Assembly (NCBI RefSeq): GCF_016097555.1
Contig: NC_054706.1
Coordinates: forward strand, 24,501,378 to 24,565,377
Source: Gigantopelta aegis
Lineage: Eukaryota > Mollusca > Gastropoda > Neomphalida > Peltospiridae
Length of the DNA stretch: 64,000 bases
Direction of reading: 5' to 3'
Positions 24,161-35,874 of this stretch are shown here, one piece after another. The notes under the pieces are model-generated. The model saw only the letters and a program-made list of their open reading frames with translations. It was not told the origin of the DNA and did not search any database. A program made the position numbers and the translations under genes. Position 1 is the first letter of the stretch. Every line of letters starts with the position of its first letter.

Positions 24161-24490
24161 CCTCTGATGTTATTTGGTTTAGGAATACCAATGGCAGGGG
24201 CCCCGTATGTATGACCGAGCTGACCTTCGCAAAATGCATGTCTGTTATGTCGCGTTCTCTTTTGACCGTCACCCAAAACATACACCCAAACCATTGCGGA
24301 CGATATTGGGAATGTGTACCCTTGAAACTCGGCGGTGGTTTACGGTGAGACAATTCATGGAGGATGAGAAAGGAGACGGGTACACCTGGGGCGATTGTTG
24401 GTGTGGGTAGGCGAAGTCGACTGGAGGCTCCACGGTTGAGTACAGGTGAGCAAAGGTAGGTGATCATGAAGGAGGAATCTTGCAATCAGC
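24161..24490. other. Unassigned short frames
   Basis: A plus-strand frame (24207-24410) and a minus-strand frame (to 24485) overlap. Neither shows a domain, and there is no splice evidence to support either. Confidence 0.35.
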
Positions 24491-24495
24491 CGGTG

Positions 24496-24810
24496 GCAGG
24501 ACGTAGCCCAGGGATAAAGCGCTCTCCTGATAGCGCGGTCGGTTTCGGATCAATCCCTGTCGGTGGGCCCACCGGGCTATTTCTCGTTCCAGCCAGTTCA
24601 CCACGACTGGTATATCAAAGGACGTGGTATGTGTTATACTGTCTGTGGAATCCTGTCATTGGTGGATATAAAGGATCCCTTGCTACCAAAGGAAAAATGT
24701 AGCGGGTTTCCTCTCTAAGACTATATATCAAAATTACCAAATGTTTGACAGCGTAATAAATCAATAGGCTCTATTTATTACATGTTGCATACTTACACTC
24801 CTGTCGTAAT
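24496..24810 (+). mobile_element. tRNA-headed SINE with family 2 tail
   Basis: The head GGCAGGACGTAGCCCAGGG and B box GGATCAATCCC are followed by the usual body (CACGACTGGTATATCAAAGG). The tail is CTAAGACTATATATCAAAAT..CAAATGTTTGACA. It therefore has the 8630 head type joined to a different 3' end. Confidence 0.8.
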
Positions 24811-25194
24811 TTTCTGCACATTGTAGGCGGTGGGTTCAAACCCAGCTTGTCACAGTCGAAGGCATAGCTTTTTCTCTTTTCTTCACTTTGACTGTCAATG
24901 TTGTAACAGGCCGTTCCGTTGAGATGGGAGTTGCATACATAGCACTGTATTGCAGACCCTATAGAAAAGATATTCCGATTGTATTGGTATCACTGGTACA
25001 CAAATCATCTAATGGTATCGTTAAACAATTTAACAAACTTGTCAAAATTAAACACATTTGTGAGAACGGGTCTGTCTAGCTGGATCTGTTGTAAAATCTT
25101 AGATGTCACATAATGATGTGATAAATAAAGTGTGTATTTTGCATTCGTACACGTACGCCAGTGCACCACGACTGGTACATCAAAGGCCGTGGTA
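24811..25194. other. No gene; small SINE fragment
   Basis: The frame at 24888-25079 has no domain. Bases 25150-25194 (GTGCACCACGACTGGTACAT..) are a SINE body fragment. Confidence 0.45.
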
Positions 25195-25441
25195 TGATCA
25201 GTGGTAGAAATTAGGAAATATCTTCACTGGGGACTAGTAGCTGAGGAAAGTTACTAGTCCCCAGGAAAAATCATTAGCCCCCAATATGGAATCCAGCAAG
25301 TTGTTCATATGTTGCTTGTACTTTAGCTTTAATGGTGGAAATATAATGGACATCCATAATAAAATGAATAAAAGTGAAGATTGAGTAAATGTTGTTTTTT
25401 TTGTTTTTTTTTGGCAGTCCCCCCCCCCCCCCCCCCCCCGT

Positions 25442-25475
<34 letters not shown>

Positions 25476-26087
25476 GGTGGCAGCAAAGGTTGGGGTGTTT
25501 ACAAAAAATAATAGCAATTATAATATTAAATTAATTTAAGTCATAAAATTCAGGAATTATCTTTACTGTTACTGAATTATTTTATTCTGTCCTAATACAC
25601 TCGGATGTCCACTGGTAAACTCGGAACTCTCCACTCGAGACGTTTGGAATCAGCTGGTTAAAATCGATCGATGCCAACATGATCTATTACAATGCGTTTA
25701 ATTAAAGACTGTATTTATTAACGACGAAACGAACACAAAACACCAACACCAACACGAACATGCCTCATCTGTAATCAGAACATTACGGCAATTTTCGGAA
25801 TTCGGAAACAAAAGCCGGAAAGTTCCGGATATCCGGATTTAGCTAAACCAAACGAAACTGCGATATTTTTGACTTTGTCAATGTCATGGCAAATTTTGAT
25901 GAAATACATCTACAGTTTGTATATTTAACAGGTTTCATTGGCAAAATAGTCTGACTGTCCGCATCATGAATCTGGGTCACAACTGCCCAGTATTACTCGC
26001 CCGGGGGACTAGCGCCATTTAAATTGTACTCGCCTCCAGGGATTTCTACTCGCCCGGGGCGAGGGGGCGAGCGTTAGCTTCTATCCC
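25195..26087 (+). repeat. Dispersed repeat with long poly-C tract
   Basis: The left part matches 20700-20985 inverted. Poly-C runs occupy 25420-25473. The right end carries CTCGCCCGGGG motifs and TTTCTACTCGCCC. A mobile origin is likely, but the ends are unclear. Confidence 0.5.
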
Positions 26088-26267
26088 TGGTATGTGTTAT
26101 CCTGTCGATGGGATGGTGCATATAAAAGATACCTTGCTGCTAATCAAGTGGTGACAGCGGGTTTCCTCCCTCAATATCTGTGTGGTCCTTAACCATATGT
26201 CCGACGCCATATAACCGTAAATAAATTGTGTTGAGCGCGTCGTTAAAAAAACATTTCCTTCCTTCGT
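26088..26267 (+). mobile_element. 5'-truncated SINE
   Basis: It begins at GGTATGTGTTATCCTGTC and keeps the body and the V-like tail through GAGCGCGTCGTTAAAA. It abuts the end of the preceding repeat. Confidence 0.8.
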
Positions 26268-27084
26268 AAGCGTACCGTAAATTTTGTTTATAAACAAAAT
26301 TCTGGACGTCAGATAAATATGTACGGTAATTTTAATGCAGGCGCGAGTGCAGACATTTATAAGGACGTGGGATGGTCTAAACTGTGGCTATCGAAGTTTA
26401 TAGGGGATCGAGTCATGTTCATGCGAAACATATAATTGAAAGAACGTTTGGTTGAGTAAGGCATGGGTTTCGACCCCCAAATCGGCCCTTCCTGCACAAG
26501 CGTCTTTTTTTAATGTAAATTTAAATATTTAGTGTGGCTTTTGGCTATCTTTTCGGCACTTCAGTAATAATATCTGCACAATATATATCATAAATGGATA
26601 CGTATTGTACACATATTGCTGCTGACGTGTGATATACCAGTATATCGATACAAGACACTGCGCCGCAAATACAACACCGGCAGAATTTACACCAGTTCAC
26701 AGTTACTAAAATGAATTGTCCCCCACTAGAAGCAGATCGAAGTCTATAATTGAACAATGATCCATGTGCACAATTATGACACAATTTTTTCAACAGTAGT
26801 AAACCGTAATCCTATTAGTCGACTTTACGGATTCTGCTGTATTTAGTGCTATACATGGATCCGATACCCAGTTTTGTGCACAAATATTTTCAATACAAGT
26901 AAAACGTGTACAAAACAATTGGTACTTACAGGATTAATACACTGTTAGGTGAACAGGAAAAACTAACAACTGTTTTAATATAAACATAATGACATCCTAA
27001 ACCATATTAGCAATGTTGTCACTTTAGGCACAAAATATGTAGCCAAATTCATATTTCTGTTGGCCAAAGAGTCAAAATAGCGGT
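26268..27084. other. No gene seen
   Basis: A TTTCGACCCCCAAATCGG block at 26468 resembles the family 2 SINE. The cysteine-containing minus frame 26545-26793 lacks a recognisable spacing pattern. Confidence 0.4.
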
Positions 27085-27311
27085 CAGGGTTTCTGCTAGT
27101 GGGTAATATGGGTATGGCGCCATACCCACATTTTGGGCAGATTTTTGTTGTTGTTGTTTTTGGTTTTACTGTGTGATTTTCTTAAACCCAATCCTAAACT
27201 TAACCCATTTTCTTTCTGGGGCAGGCCCCCCATACACCATGTTGACTGTGATTGCATTCAATTCCATCATAGCACCGTACCCAAAAAACATTTCTGGCAC
27301 AAATACTGGCG
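27085..27311 (+). mobile_element. MITE family C, copy 1
   Basis: It begins CAGGGTTTCTGCTAGTGGG and has the inner palindrome GGGTATGGCGCCATACCC. It shares TGATTTTCTTAAACCC..CTTAACCCATTTTCTTTCTGG with the copies at 28150 and 30034. Confidence 0.65.
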
Positions 27312-27639
27312 CTAGGTCTTCAAACTGGGGAAAGCGACTCGAATTAACCTTTTGGCTAACTAATAATCAAATATATTCCAAACTCAACTTTAGGTAGCAT
27401 TTGTTGAACGACAGTCTAAACCCTGGGCATTTTTTGTTTAATTTTTTCTTGGGTTAAAACAGTTCCCCCTCCCCCCCAAAAAAAATAAAAATAAAATAAA
27501 AATAAAAATAACTTTTGCTTTGTAAGGAAAACCTTATGCGCACTACAAGTAAACAATTTCAATGAAAAACATGACCATGTCAGCTCCAGGTTTTTTTTTT
27601 CTTTCAGAAGATAACATTTTAATTGTCTTCATGGGCTAA
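27312..27639. other. No gene seen
   Basis: Contains an AAATAAAAATAAA run at 27478-27510 and nothing else recognisable. Confidence 0.45.
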
Positions 27640-27795
27640 TCTTTTCGAATAGCAGCAAGGGATCTTTTATATGCACCATCCCAGACAGGGTAGTACATAC
27701 CACATTTGGTATACAAGTCGTGGTGCACTGGCTGGAACAAGAAATAACCCAATGGGCCCACCGATGTGGATCGATTCCACGCCGACCGCCCCCAC
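27640..27795 (-). mobile_element. SINE fragment, minus strand
   Basis: In reverse complement it has the head-proximal CGATCCACATCGGTGGGCCC-like part and the body to CTTGCTGCTATTCGAAAAG. The tail is missing. Confidence 0.75.
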
Positions 27796-28097
27796 CACCG
27801 CACCCCCAACCTCAACCCCACCCCCTGAAACAATACAATCAGCTACCTTTCTCAGGACCAACTGTCCAAAGAAGAACTGCTATAAACGTGAAGCTGTTCT
27901 TTGCATTCATCACTGATCAGCGTACGGGAACTGGGCACAGTCTACTTCAACTTGAATACAACCTGAATACATACGAGGCAGCACGCCGATGACGCAGGGT
28001 AAAATGACGCAGCTCAGTTTGCTGTCTCGAGTTGCAAGTATGTAGTATGTATTAATCCTCAAAGCGGCAGATACACCTGATGATGATAATGATAAAA

Positions 28098-28149
<52 letters not shown>
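27796..28149. other. No gene; (TAG)n microsatellite
   Basis: The TAG array at 28097-28149 abuts MITE family C copy 2. A similar TAG array follows copy 3 at 30279. Confidence 0.5.
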
Positions 28150-28352
28150 CAGGGTTTCTGCCAGAGGGTAAAAGGGGTGCCATACCCTAATTTATTTGTA
28201 GATTTTTTATTTGTTTTTGTTTTTAAGTTAACCATTGGACAAAATTAATTACTCTTATCATTATTGTATGATTTTCTTAACCCTAAACTTAACCCATTTT
28301 TTTTCTGGGGGAGGCCTGTGGTTGCATTCAATTCCATAGCGCCATACCCACA
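28150..28352 (+). mobile_element. MITE family C, copy 2, cut at its right end
   Basis: It starts CAGGGTTTCTGCCAGAGGG and ends at GCGCCATACCCACATG, where the Tc1-like element begins. The last 25 bp or so seen in copy 3 are missing here. Confidence 0.65.
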
Positions 28353-28362
28353 TGTATATATA

Positions 28363-29859
28363 CTCTTCAAAAGAAGAAACGCAAAACCACATTGTCGTAA
28401 CATTTGGAGAATTGATTTAATTATTGAATGGTGAGTCCGATAATGACCAAATGTTGCAAGATTGTTCACAATTCACTCTAGTCTATTGTGAGTAAGTGAT
28501 AGGACACACCACCAAGGTCAAGGTTATCTGGAGTCAATACCGGGTGTGGCCTCCGCGTGTGTCGACAACTGCCTGGCACCGCCTGCCCATTGAAGCAACC
28601 AGAGTACGGATGACGTCCCGGGGGATGGTGGCCCACTCGGCCTGCAAGGCTGCTGCCAGCTCGGGCAGGGTCTGGGGCTGTGGTTGTCGCTGTCGGAGGC
28701 GTCGGTCCAACTCGTCCCATAGATGCTCAATTGGGTTCAAATCCGGTGATATCGATGGCCAAGGAAGGACATTAATGTTGTTGTTCTGTAGGAAAGCCGT
28801 TGTGAGACGTGCTGTGTGAGGCCTGGCGTTGTCATGTTGGAACATTGCGTTGGCGTTGGCCATAACTGGAACGATGTGTGGCCGGAGGATCTGGTCAATG
28901 TAGCCCTGTGCATTCAGGTTGCCCTGCACGTGGACCAGGTCAGTTCTGCCAGTGTGTGAGATGGCTGCCCACACCATGACACTACCCCCACCGAATCTGT
29001 CCACTTCCTGCACGCAGTTTGCCGCATAACGTTCACCACGACGCCTATACACGCGACATCTTCCATCATGACGTCGGAGCAGAAATCGGGACTCGTCACT
29101 GAACCACACCTGTCTCCATCGCAGTTGAGGCCATTGTCGATGAATCTGGCACCACTGCAGTCGGAGTCGACGGTGTTGTGGTGTTAAGATGACACCTCGA
29201 ACTGGACGTCTGGCACGAATTCCTACCTCGCGTAGGCGGTTCCGTACGGTCTGGTCGGATATCCTGCGCAAACCTGGTATTGCTGCGGCTGTGGAGGGTG
29301 GCAGTAGTCAATCGTTCCCGAAGGTGGCGTACCCGGATGTAGCGGTCCTGCCCCGGGGGTAGTGACCCGTGGTCGACTGGATCTAGGGAGGTCACGTGTT
29401 GATCCATGTTGCTGGTAACGGTCCCACAGTCTGGAGATGGTGCTTGGGGACACATGGAATGCCCTGGCAACGGCCGTTCTGGATTCGCCTGCGTCTAGTC
29501 GGCCGATGGCATTGTTTCTCTGCGGTTCACTGAGACGTGGCATGTCCTGGATTGTCAACTGTCGGCCAGATACAGAGGCCAGGCAAGCGAACACCCTGCA
29601 CTTTTATACTGTCGGTGTTCATGTTGCACGTGCAGACAACGCACGTGCAGTGGTGACATGGTTTGCACGTGGCTGCGTTTTTGCGAATATTCACATTTTG
29701 GAACTTTATTGTACAGTAGCTGCGTTTTATCGAATGTAACCGTGGGAATGTGTTTGGGACATGCAATGACCTTATATTCACAAAGCATGAACCGGTAGGA
29801 AACATATAATCGGAGTTATAACCCATTTGTACCCTTTTGCGTTTCTTCTTTTTGAAGAG
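28363..29859 (-). mobile_element. Nearly complete Tc1-like transposon
   Basis: Inverted ends CTCTTCAAAAGAAGAAACGC (28363) and CTCTTCAAAAAGAAGAAACG (mirrored, to 29859) are flanked by TA (28361-28362 and 29860-29861). The total is about 1.5 kb, normal for the family. It carries one transposase reading on the minus strand, broken by frameshifts. Confidence 0.9.
28534..29543 (-). pseudogene. Tc1-like DD34E transposase, frameshifted
   Basis: This enzyme class cuts and pastes Tc1/mariner transposons at TA. The N-terminal part (from ATG at 29543, MPRLSEPQRN) has a helix-turn-helix region including VARAFHVSPSTISRLWDRYQ. After about residue 65 the reading moves to another frame near 29340 and again near 29280. 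An uninterrupted 245-codon frame (28534-29271) then carries the catalytic core: first Asp in VWFSDESRF, second in FQHDNARPH and Glu in LNPIEHLWDEL. Thirty-four residues separate the last two, so the triad is DD34E. The catalytic residues are all present, but the two frame breaks separate the DNA-binding half from the catalytic half. Full length would be about 335-340 residues, as usual for Tc1. A young but inactivated copy is likely. Confidence 0.9.
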
Positions 29860-29967
<108 letters not shown>

Positions 29968-30033
29968 GTTGCAAAACATTTTGGCCCTAGGCGCCCCTTC
30001 GATCCGTCACTAAGTAGTGGTACTAGTATTAGT

Positions 30034-30278
30034 CAGTGTTCCTGCCAGAAGGAAATGTTTGGGCATAGCGCTATGGAATTGATTGCAACCACAGATAACA
30101 GGGGGTATGGGGGCCTCCCCCAGAAAACAATGGGCTAAGTTTAGAGTTAGTGTTGAGAAAATCATACAGTAATGAAAAGAGTAATTACTCTTGTCAAAAA
30201 GTTAATTTAAAAAAATAAAATCTGCCAAACAATTTGGGTATGGCACCATACTTGTTTTACCCATTGGCAGAAACCCTG
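30034..30278 (-). mobile_element. MITE family C, copy 3, both ends present
   Basis: Ends CAGTGTTCCTGCCAGAAGG and CCATTGGCAGAAACCCTG are inverted. It is 245 bp long. The interior matches copies 1 and 2 in reverse orientation. Confidence 0.7.
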
Positions 30279-30365
30279 TTAGTAGTAGTAAATGTAATAG
30301 TAGTAGTACTAAAAGTAATAATAGTAGTACTAGTAGTACTGGTAGTAGTAGTACTGTAGTTAGTT

Positions 30366-30757
30366 GCCCGAGTACTCTTGACTGTAAGAGAGCTAGACGG
30401 ACATTTGGACGGTAATAACCGTCCAAATGTTCGTCTGGGGCGGGACGTAGCACAGTGGTAAAGCATCCGCTTGATGCACGGTCGTTTTTGGATCGATCCC
30501 CGACTGGCACCACGACTTGTATGTCAAAGGCTGTGGTATGTAGGCTACTATGTGCTATCCTATCTGGGATGGTCACTGGTGCATATAAAATATCTCTTGC
30601 TACTAATAAAAATAATGTTTCTCTCTAAGACTATGTCAAAATTACCAAATATTTGATATCCAAGCCGATGATTAATATATCAATGTGCTCTAGCGGTGTC
30701 GTTTAACAATATGAACTTTAAAAACTCCGTCTAGCTCTCTTACAGTAGTACTCGGGC
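30366..30757. mobile_element. Fold-back element containing a SINE
   Basis: The arms GCCCGAGTACT..CTGTAAGAGAGCTAGACGG (30366-30400) and its reverse complement (30726-30757) flank the SINE at 30432-30720. A further hairpin (30394-30412 against 30419-30437, one mismatch) sits at the left arm. Confidence 0.6.
30432..30720 (+). mobile_element. tRNA-headed SINE with family 2 tail
   Basis: Head GGGACGTAGCACAGTGGTAA, B box GGATCGATCCC, a shortened body, and a tail CTAAGACTATGTCAAAATTACC to GTGTCGTTTAACAAT. Confidence 0.8.
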
Positions 30758-32043
30758 TACGTTCATAGTAGAAGCAGGGCTGCAAGCTACAATTTGTAGT
30801 AGTAATATAGTAGCAGTAGTAGTAGTAGTAGTAGTAGTAGTAGAAGTAGTAGTAGAAGTAGGACTGCAACACTAACCAAAGAAAAATATTGTGATTCGCA
30901 CGGAAGAAAATCGCGTTTTAGGTCATCTTAATTTTTCAAATGTGAAGGGGGGGGAGGGGGGGGGGCAGGCGCATGTTCATAGGGTAGTGTTGTGGTCTTC
31001 GTTCCAAAGCGAATTGTCTTCTTCTTTTTTTTCGGGGGAGGCAGCATGACCCGACCCCGACCCCCTAAAATGTTGCTCTCCACAGTCTACACCACTTTGC
31101 ACAATTTCTGCACACACGCCTGGGGAAAATAACCCCATGCCCTACATCCCGGACCGTCTAAATAGTTTGTGGACACAACGCACTTACAGTAATGTCCTCC
31201 CACGTGTCAAAAAACATGTCCGCCATCACTACAACGGAGGTGCTTTGTGTTTTCTCAATGCAATCAGAATTAACAAGTTTCTAGGTACTTACAAGTCATT
31301 CACTGGTACACTATTGTTTAATGCCACCAGATTACAGACAACCCGAAGTCAAATGGTAATCATTATTCCATTCAAGTTATCTGCACATTGCTCCTACTGC
31401 TCGGCTAAAAATGCTGACGTCATACGGGCACCGTCTTTACGTCATGATCTACATAGCCTTCCGGGTTGTCTTTGAACGAGACCTGTGGAGCATATTCTTG
31501 AGTTTTGGGGTGTACCAAATTACTGTTCGAGAGCATTGTAAAACAGTGTGGTGAAGCGGAGAGGGACGTTACACCCAAAACCGTTATTTGGGATTTCCAA
31601 GTTTCAGATAGCCAAGGAGACGCAAAAACACCATAACGCAATATCCTGATCAGTTGGGATCAAAACATATAGCGTAATGAGACCAGTTTCGGTGAGCATA
31701 GGCATTCCGATTCGGTTGTAAAGTACCGTATATATGAATATGTATAAACAGGCACTGTTGTTATCCAAATAGCTACCTTTTCATTAGTATAACATTTTAT
31801 TCGCTTCAAATGAGTACCAAAATGACTGCTATGTAGAATTTGTTTGTTTGTTTGTTTGTGGGTTGTTGGATTGTTTTGTGGGTTTTTTTTTTTTTTTACT
31901 GGCGTCAAGAACTGAAGCATGTTTCAGCCGTAAATATTGTTAACTATGTGACCTGTTTCTGTGAGTGAAACATTTGATGGTATATAGCTTACAGCCAGAA
32001 CTTTCCGATACAAATGTTTTAAGTGGTTGGGTTTTTTTTGTGT

Positions 32044-32074
<31 letters not shown>

Positions 32075-32140
32075 TTTTTTTTTTTTTTAAATATTATTAT
32101 TCTTATTTATTGTACTTGTAATAATTTATAACAAAGAAGA
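30758..32140. other. No gene seen; (TAG)n and G tracts
   Basis: The TAG array lies at 30800-30860, and G runs lie at 30947-30964 and 32058-32073. The frame at 31137-31475 (112 codons) has no domain I recognise and no intron signals. Confidence 0.4.
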
Positions 32141-32144
32141 TTTT

Positions 32145-32524
32145 TACGGAAGCCAGTTAGTGCCACTTGCAAGTAAAATTTAGATCTCGTAATTACGAGA
32201 TGCTATCTAGTAATTACGAGATACTGTCTAGTAATTACAAGATAACTAACTCGTAATTACGAGATAACTAATTCGTAATTACGAGATACCTTCTAGTAAT
32301 TACGAGATAACTAACTCGTATTTAAAAAATGACTTTCAAGTGGCACTAACTGGCTTCCGTATTACGTAATTACTAGATAGTATCTCGTAATTACGAATTA
32401 GTTATCTCGTAATTACGAGTTAGTTAACTTGTAATTACTAGATAGTATCTCGTAATTACTAGATAGCATGTCGTAATTACGAGATACAAATTTTACTTGC
32501 AAGTGGCACTAACTGGCTTCCGTA
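32145..32524. mobile_element. Palindrome-array MITE (CTCGTAATTACGAG)
   Basis: The outer inverted ends TACGGAAGCCAGTTAGTGCC..AAGTAAAATTT occupy 32145-32181 and 32488-32524. Between them about a dozen units of the palindrome TCTCGTAATTACGAGATA or close variants alternate with TAGTTA/TAGATA spacers. A third end (GGCACTAACTGGCTTCCG at 32340-32358) sits in the middle. This suggests a 218-bp unit plus a duplicated half. No coding sequence. Confidence 0.8.
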
Positions 32525-32802
32525 GTTATTGTTTTGTTTTTATTCATTTTTATTGTTTGAATTTGCGATGCGGCGTATGCAACTGATAAAAAAATGTCGA
32601 CTTTGAAATTTCACTTCTGACCCCCATCGTCCTTCAAGATCATTGGTGGTCATAAAACCCAGGGGCGAATCCAGGATGTCGTTAGGAAGGGGTCCCAAAA
32701 TAATAAAAAGGGCCGAAGATAAACGACCAGAGTTCCCAAAGGGAGCGATATCTGTAGGAGGATCTGGGGGCATGTTTTTTTTGTGGGGTTTTTTACATAT
32801 AA
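32525..32802. other. No gene seen
   Basis: Short spacer with CAGGGGCGAATCCAGGATG near 32662, a phrase seen in several degraded repeats here. Confidence 0.4.
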
Positions 32803-33077
32803 GAAGGAAGGAAGGAAATGTTTCATTTAACGACGCACTCAACACGTTTTATTTACGGTTATATGGACATATGGTTAAGGACCACACATATTTTGAGACA
32901 GGAAACCCGCTGTCGCCACATCATGGGCTACTCTTTTCGATTAGCAGCAAGGGATTTTTCATATGCACCATTCCACAGACAGGATAGCACATACCATGGC
33001 CTTTGATATACCAGTCGTGGTGCTCTGGCTAGAGCGAGAAATAGCCTAATGGGCCCACCGACGGGGATCGATCCCAG
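32803..33077 (-). mobile_element. SINE, minus strand
   Basis: In reverse complement it contains GGGATCGATCCCCGTCGGTG, the full body and the V-like tail ending in a TTCC run. The tRNA-like start is missing. Confidence 0.85.
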
Positions 33078-33848
33078 TTTAAATATAGATGCTCAGAAGC
33101 ACGTTTTCGGAGCAATTTAGTGTTTTGCTAGTTGTTCTGCTTGGAACATTTGTGAATTTTATATATAATATGGTATAGACCATGTCTGATTGTAGAACTC
33201 TCGACCAGTTAGTCCATGAACCAGAGGGGCCAGTCAGTATTAACTTCATCTACCCTTAGTTTTGCCATGTACATCTTAATAAACATTTTATAATGTTTTC
33301 ATTTAGTTGTTTTGTTAATATTGCTTACGCAGAAACACTTCCAAGAAAACTGTATTTATAGGATGTAAATATTAATTACATGTCAAAATAAGCTTCTGCT
33401 GCAATAAGATCCTTCAAAAAGAATATTTCAGGTGCTGAGCCTAAATTTTATGTTAAATGTCTACTGAAAAATAAAACAAAGGATTTCAATACTGGTAACA
33501 TATCTAAAATCTCCAGTCCATTAACTCCCCATCGGCCAAGTTTTGTATTTCAAAATGCCCTGACACATATTGCACAATGCTTTTAAAATAGTCACCCTTC
33601 TGTACAAATATAACTGTCGTGAAAATGGGGTTAGGGTAACAAAACGGGAAGATACACGTAGAACGTTCTGAGTCCGGCAATGCTATCATAAATTTGCTAT
33701 CCCTAGGAATGTAGTCTATGAGCATTCGTTCCCCCAGATCAAAGTTTGAGTCCTGGCTCATGGACTAAGTGTTTTTCCCATAAATCTAGTTCAACATCAA
33801 TGACTGATGCATCAGATGGGTTGGGTAAATCTTCTCTGTGGTATTCAA
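33078..33848. other. No gene seen
   Basis: AT-rich. The minus frame at 33504-33761 (85 codons) has no recognised domain. Confidence 0.4.
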
Positions 33849-33970
33849 TTAAAGGAACATTCCTGAGTTTACTGCAATTTTTAAGATGTCATCGACTAAC
33901 AAAGACTTTTTAATGATTGTAATTACATATCAAATATATTTTTCTGCATAAAATATTAATGGCTAGACAA
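33849..33970 (+). mobile_element. MITE family A, left-end fragment
   Basis: TTAAAGGAACATTCCTGAGT through TTTTCTGCATAAAATATTAATGGC, matching the left third of 760-1268. Confidence 0.65.
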
Positions 33971-34207
33971 TACACCCCCAAAATATTACGTAACACTTAT
34001 CCCCTCCCCGCTCCCCGCTCCCCCATTCTCAAGTCATACGATGGGTGTAATTTTATCATTCTAAGGTAATGCTTGCTATAATTTTGGGAAAGCGCAGATC
34101 TAAAGGCTTACGCATTTCTCTCGGATTTTGAGAAGGGGAGGTCGTTTAAGCACCCGAGTTGATTATGCATGTCGTAAGCCTATACTCCCCCCAACACACA
34201 CAGACAA

Positions 34208-34224
34208 AAATAAAATAATAATAA

Positions 34225-34291
<67 letters not shown>

Positions 34292-34370
34292 AAATAAAAT
34301 AATAATAATAATAAATAAAATACTACTACTACTACTACTAATAAATAATAATAATAATAAAATTAAATAG
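34208..34370 (+). repeat. (AAAT)n/(AAT)n/(ACT)n microsatellite
   Basis: A compound simple repeat of about 160 bp. Confidence 0.95.
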
Positions 34371-34442
34371 GCCTAAATAATAATAATTCATCTTTTTACG
34401 AGAGATTCGTGTAGTTAGACGCCGCCCGTGGAGGGCATAGCA

Positions 34443-34715
34443 TGATTGCCATCCACATATTCACGCACACTTCAGTTCAAAATCCGTCGTGTTTTTGCTT
34501 TGCTTAATACTGGCCCTGGTCTTTGTACATAGGAAACTTCATTTGAAGTCGTTGCCTCATCCATCCAATCACACTCTGACTGACGTTAAAGTGCCTCGCG
34601 ATTTCTCGTTGACTGTGTTAAACCTGTATCCCGTCTACTCCACTGCCCTTCTCAACATTAGTCAAAACACGACGCATTTTCAACCGAAGCGTGCGTGAAT
34701 ATGTGGATGGCAACC
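34443..34715. mobile_element. Mini Tc1-like element with inverted ends
   Basis: TGATTGCCATCCACATATTC (34443) and its near reverse complement (to 34715) bracket 210 bp. The bracketed part encodes a scrap of transposase on the minus strand. Confidence 0.6.
34504..34677 (-). pseudogene. Tc1-like transposase N-terminal scrap
   Basis: A 58-codon reading with one internal stop. It contains SQREIARHFNVSQSVIGW, a typical helix-turn-helix segment of Tc1-like transposases, which bind the element ends. No catalytic domain is present before the opposite inverted repeat. The element is therefore an internally deleted, non-autonomous derivative that kept part of the DNA-binding domain. It differs from the transposases at 28534 and 35023. 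Confidence 0.6.
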
Positions 34716-35022
34716 ATGCACAATTTTATACCCACGGTGAGAACGCATTGCACGGGCACAACATGCAGAATTTCAGACATGGGTGCGTTGAGACAACCCA
34801 TTTGTTGGGTTGATATTAGGTCCATGTTGTGGCCTCTAACCGGAAGTACCATTACTCATAATAAAATACAAATGCTACTTAGAGAACCACACTTTGGGCC
34901 TAATTCACGAAGGCCATACATTCCTTCTTTCATAATTAATGTGTTGGACGGGCATCGTTAACATGTGTAGTAGTAACAGTGTGAGTGACCTTTCAATAGT
35001 GACGCTGTGTATAGTATACATG

Positions 35023-35870
35023 ATGCCGCGATTGTCAGAAAACCAACGTAATCAAGCTATAGGATTGCTACAAGTTGGACTTTTCATTCGAGCTGTTGCC
35101 AGACTATTCAGTTGTCATCACTCTACAATAACACGGTTAAATGGATGGTTCAGACAAACAGGATCAACTCGTGATCGTCAACGTCCTAGGCAACTACGCA
35201 AGACAACCCCAGCGCAATATGGATACAACCGGGTCCTTCATTTGCGTGATCGATTCCGCCCAGCTACCCAAACAGCTGCAGCAACACATGGTCTACGGGG
35301 TCATCGTCAGCAGCGACTGCAATAGGCTCAACAACTTAAAACTTGGTGAAGACATCATTGGAGAGAGGTCCTATTCAGTGATGAAAGTCGCTTTCATTTG
35401 CATCACGCAAACGGTTGTCATCGTCTGTGGAGACGTCGCAGAGAACGTTATGCGGATTGTTGTGTGCGCCAGACCAATCGATGGGGAGGCGGAAGTGTGA
35501 TGGTTTGGGGGTATTTTCACTTTTGATCACAGGACCCCACTGCACATTTGCAGGGGACGGATCAATGCGGTAAACTACAGAGATGAAGTTTTACAGCCTA
35601 ACGTTGTACCCATGTTCCCAGCACATCCTCACCTGCATGTTTTTCAGCACGATAATGCTCATCCTCATATGGCACGCTTGAGCATGGAGTTCCTAGCTGC
35701 AAACGACACCAATGCCATGCCATGCTCGTTTCCCGGATATGACACCTATTGAACACGTCTGGGATGAGCTGGGATGGCGTCTTTATCTGAGACCGCAAAT
35801 CCAGAATATTCGTGACCTTGAGGCGGTCATTGTGCGTGAATGGAACCAACTGCTACAAGCCTTCTTCCAG
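35023..35870 (+). pseudogene. Tc1-like transposase, multiply broken
   Basis: It starts MPRLSENQRNQAIG with a helix-turn-helix region (VARLFSCHHSTITRL). The frame then shifts several times. The catalytic landmarks are still readable in different frames: FSDESR near 35377, FQHDNAHPH near 35645 and MTPIEHVWDELGWR near 35745. The C-terminus is cut at about 35872 by a T-run that begins an opposite-strand retro-insertion. The N-terminal start resembles the element at 28363, so the two are related families. It is not functional. Confidence 0.85.
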
Positions 35871-35874
35871 AACT

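Noticed and set aside
23581..24485. Long Arg/Glu-rich frames on the minus strand
   Set aside because: They are translations of a CT-rich low-complexity tract, not genes.
31137..31475. 112-codon frame as a host gene
   Set aside because: No recognisable domain, promoter or splice signals, and its length is compatible with chance.
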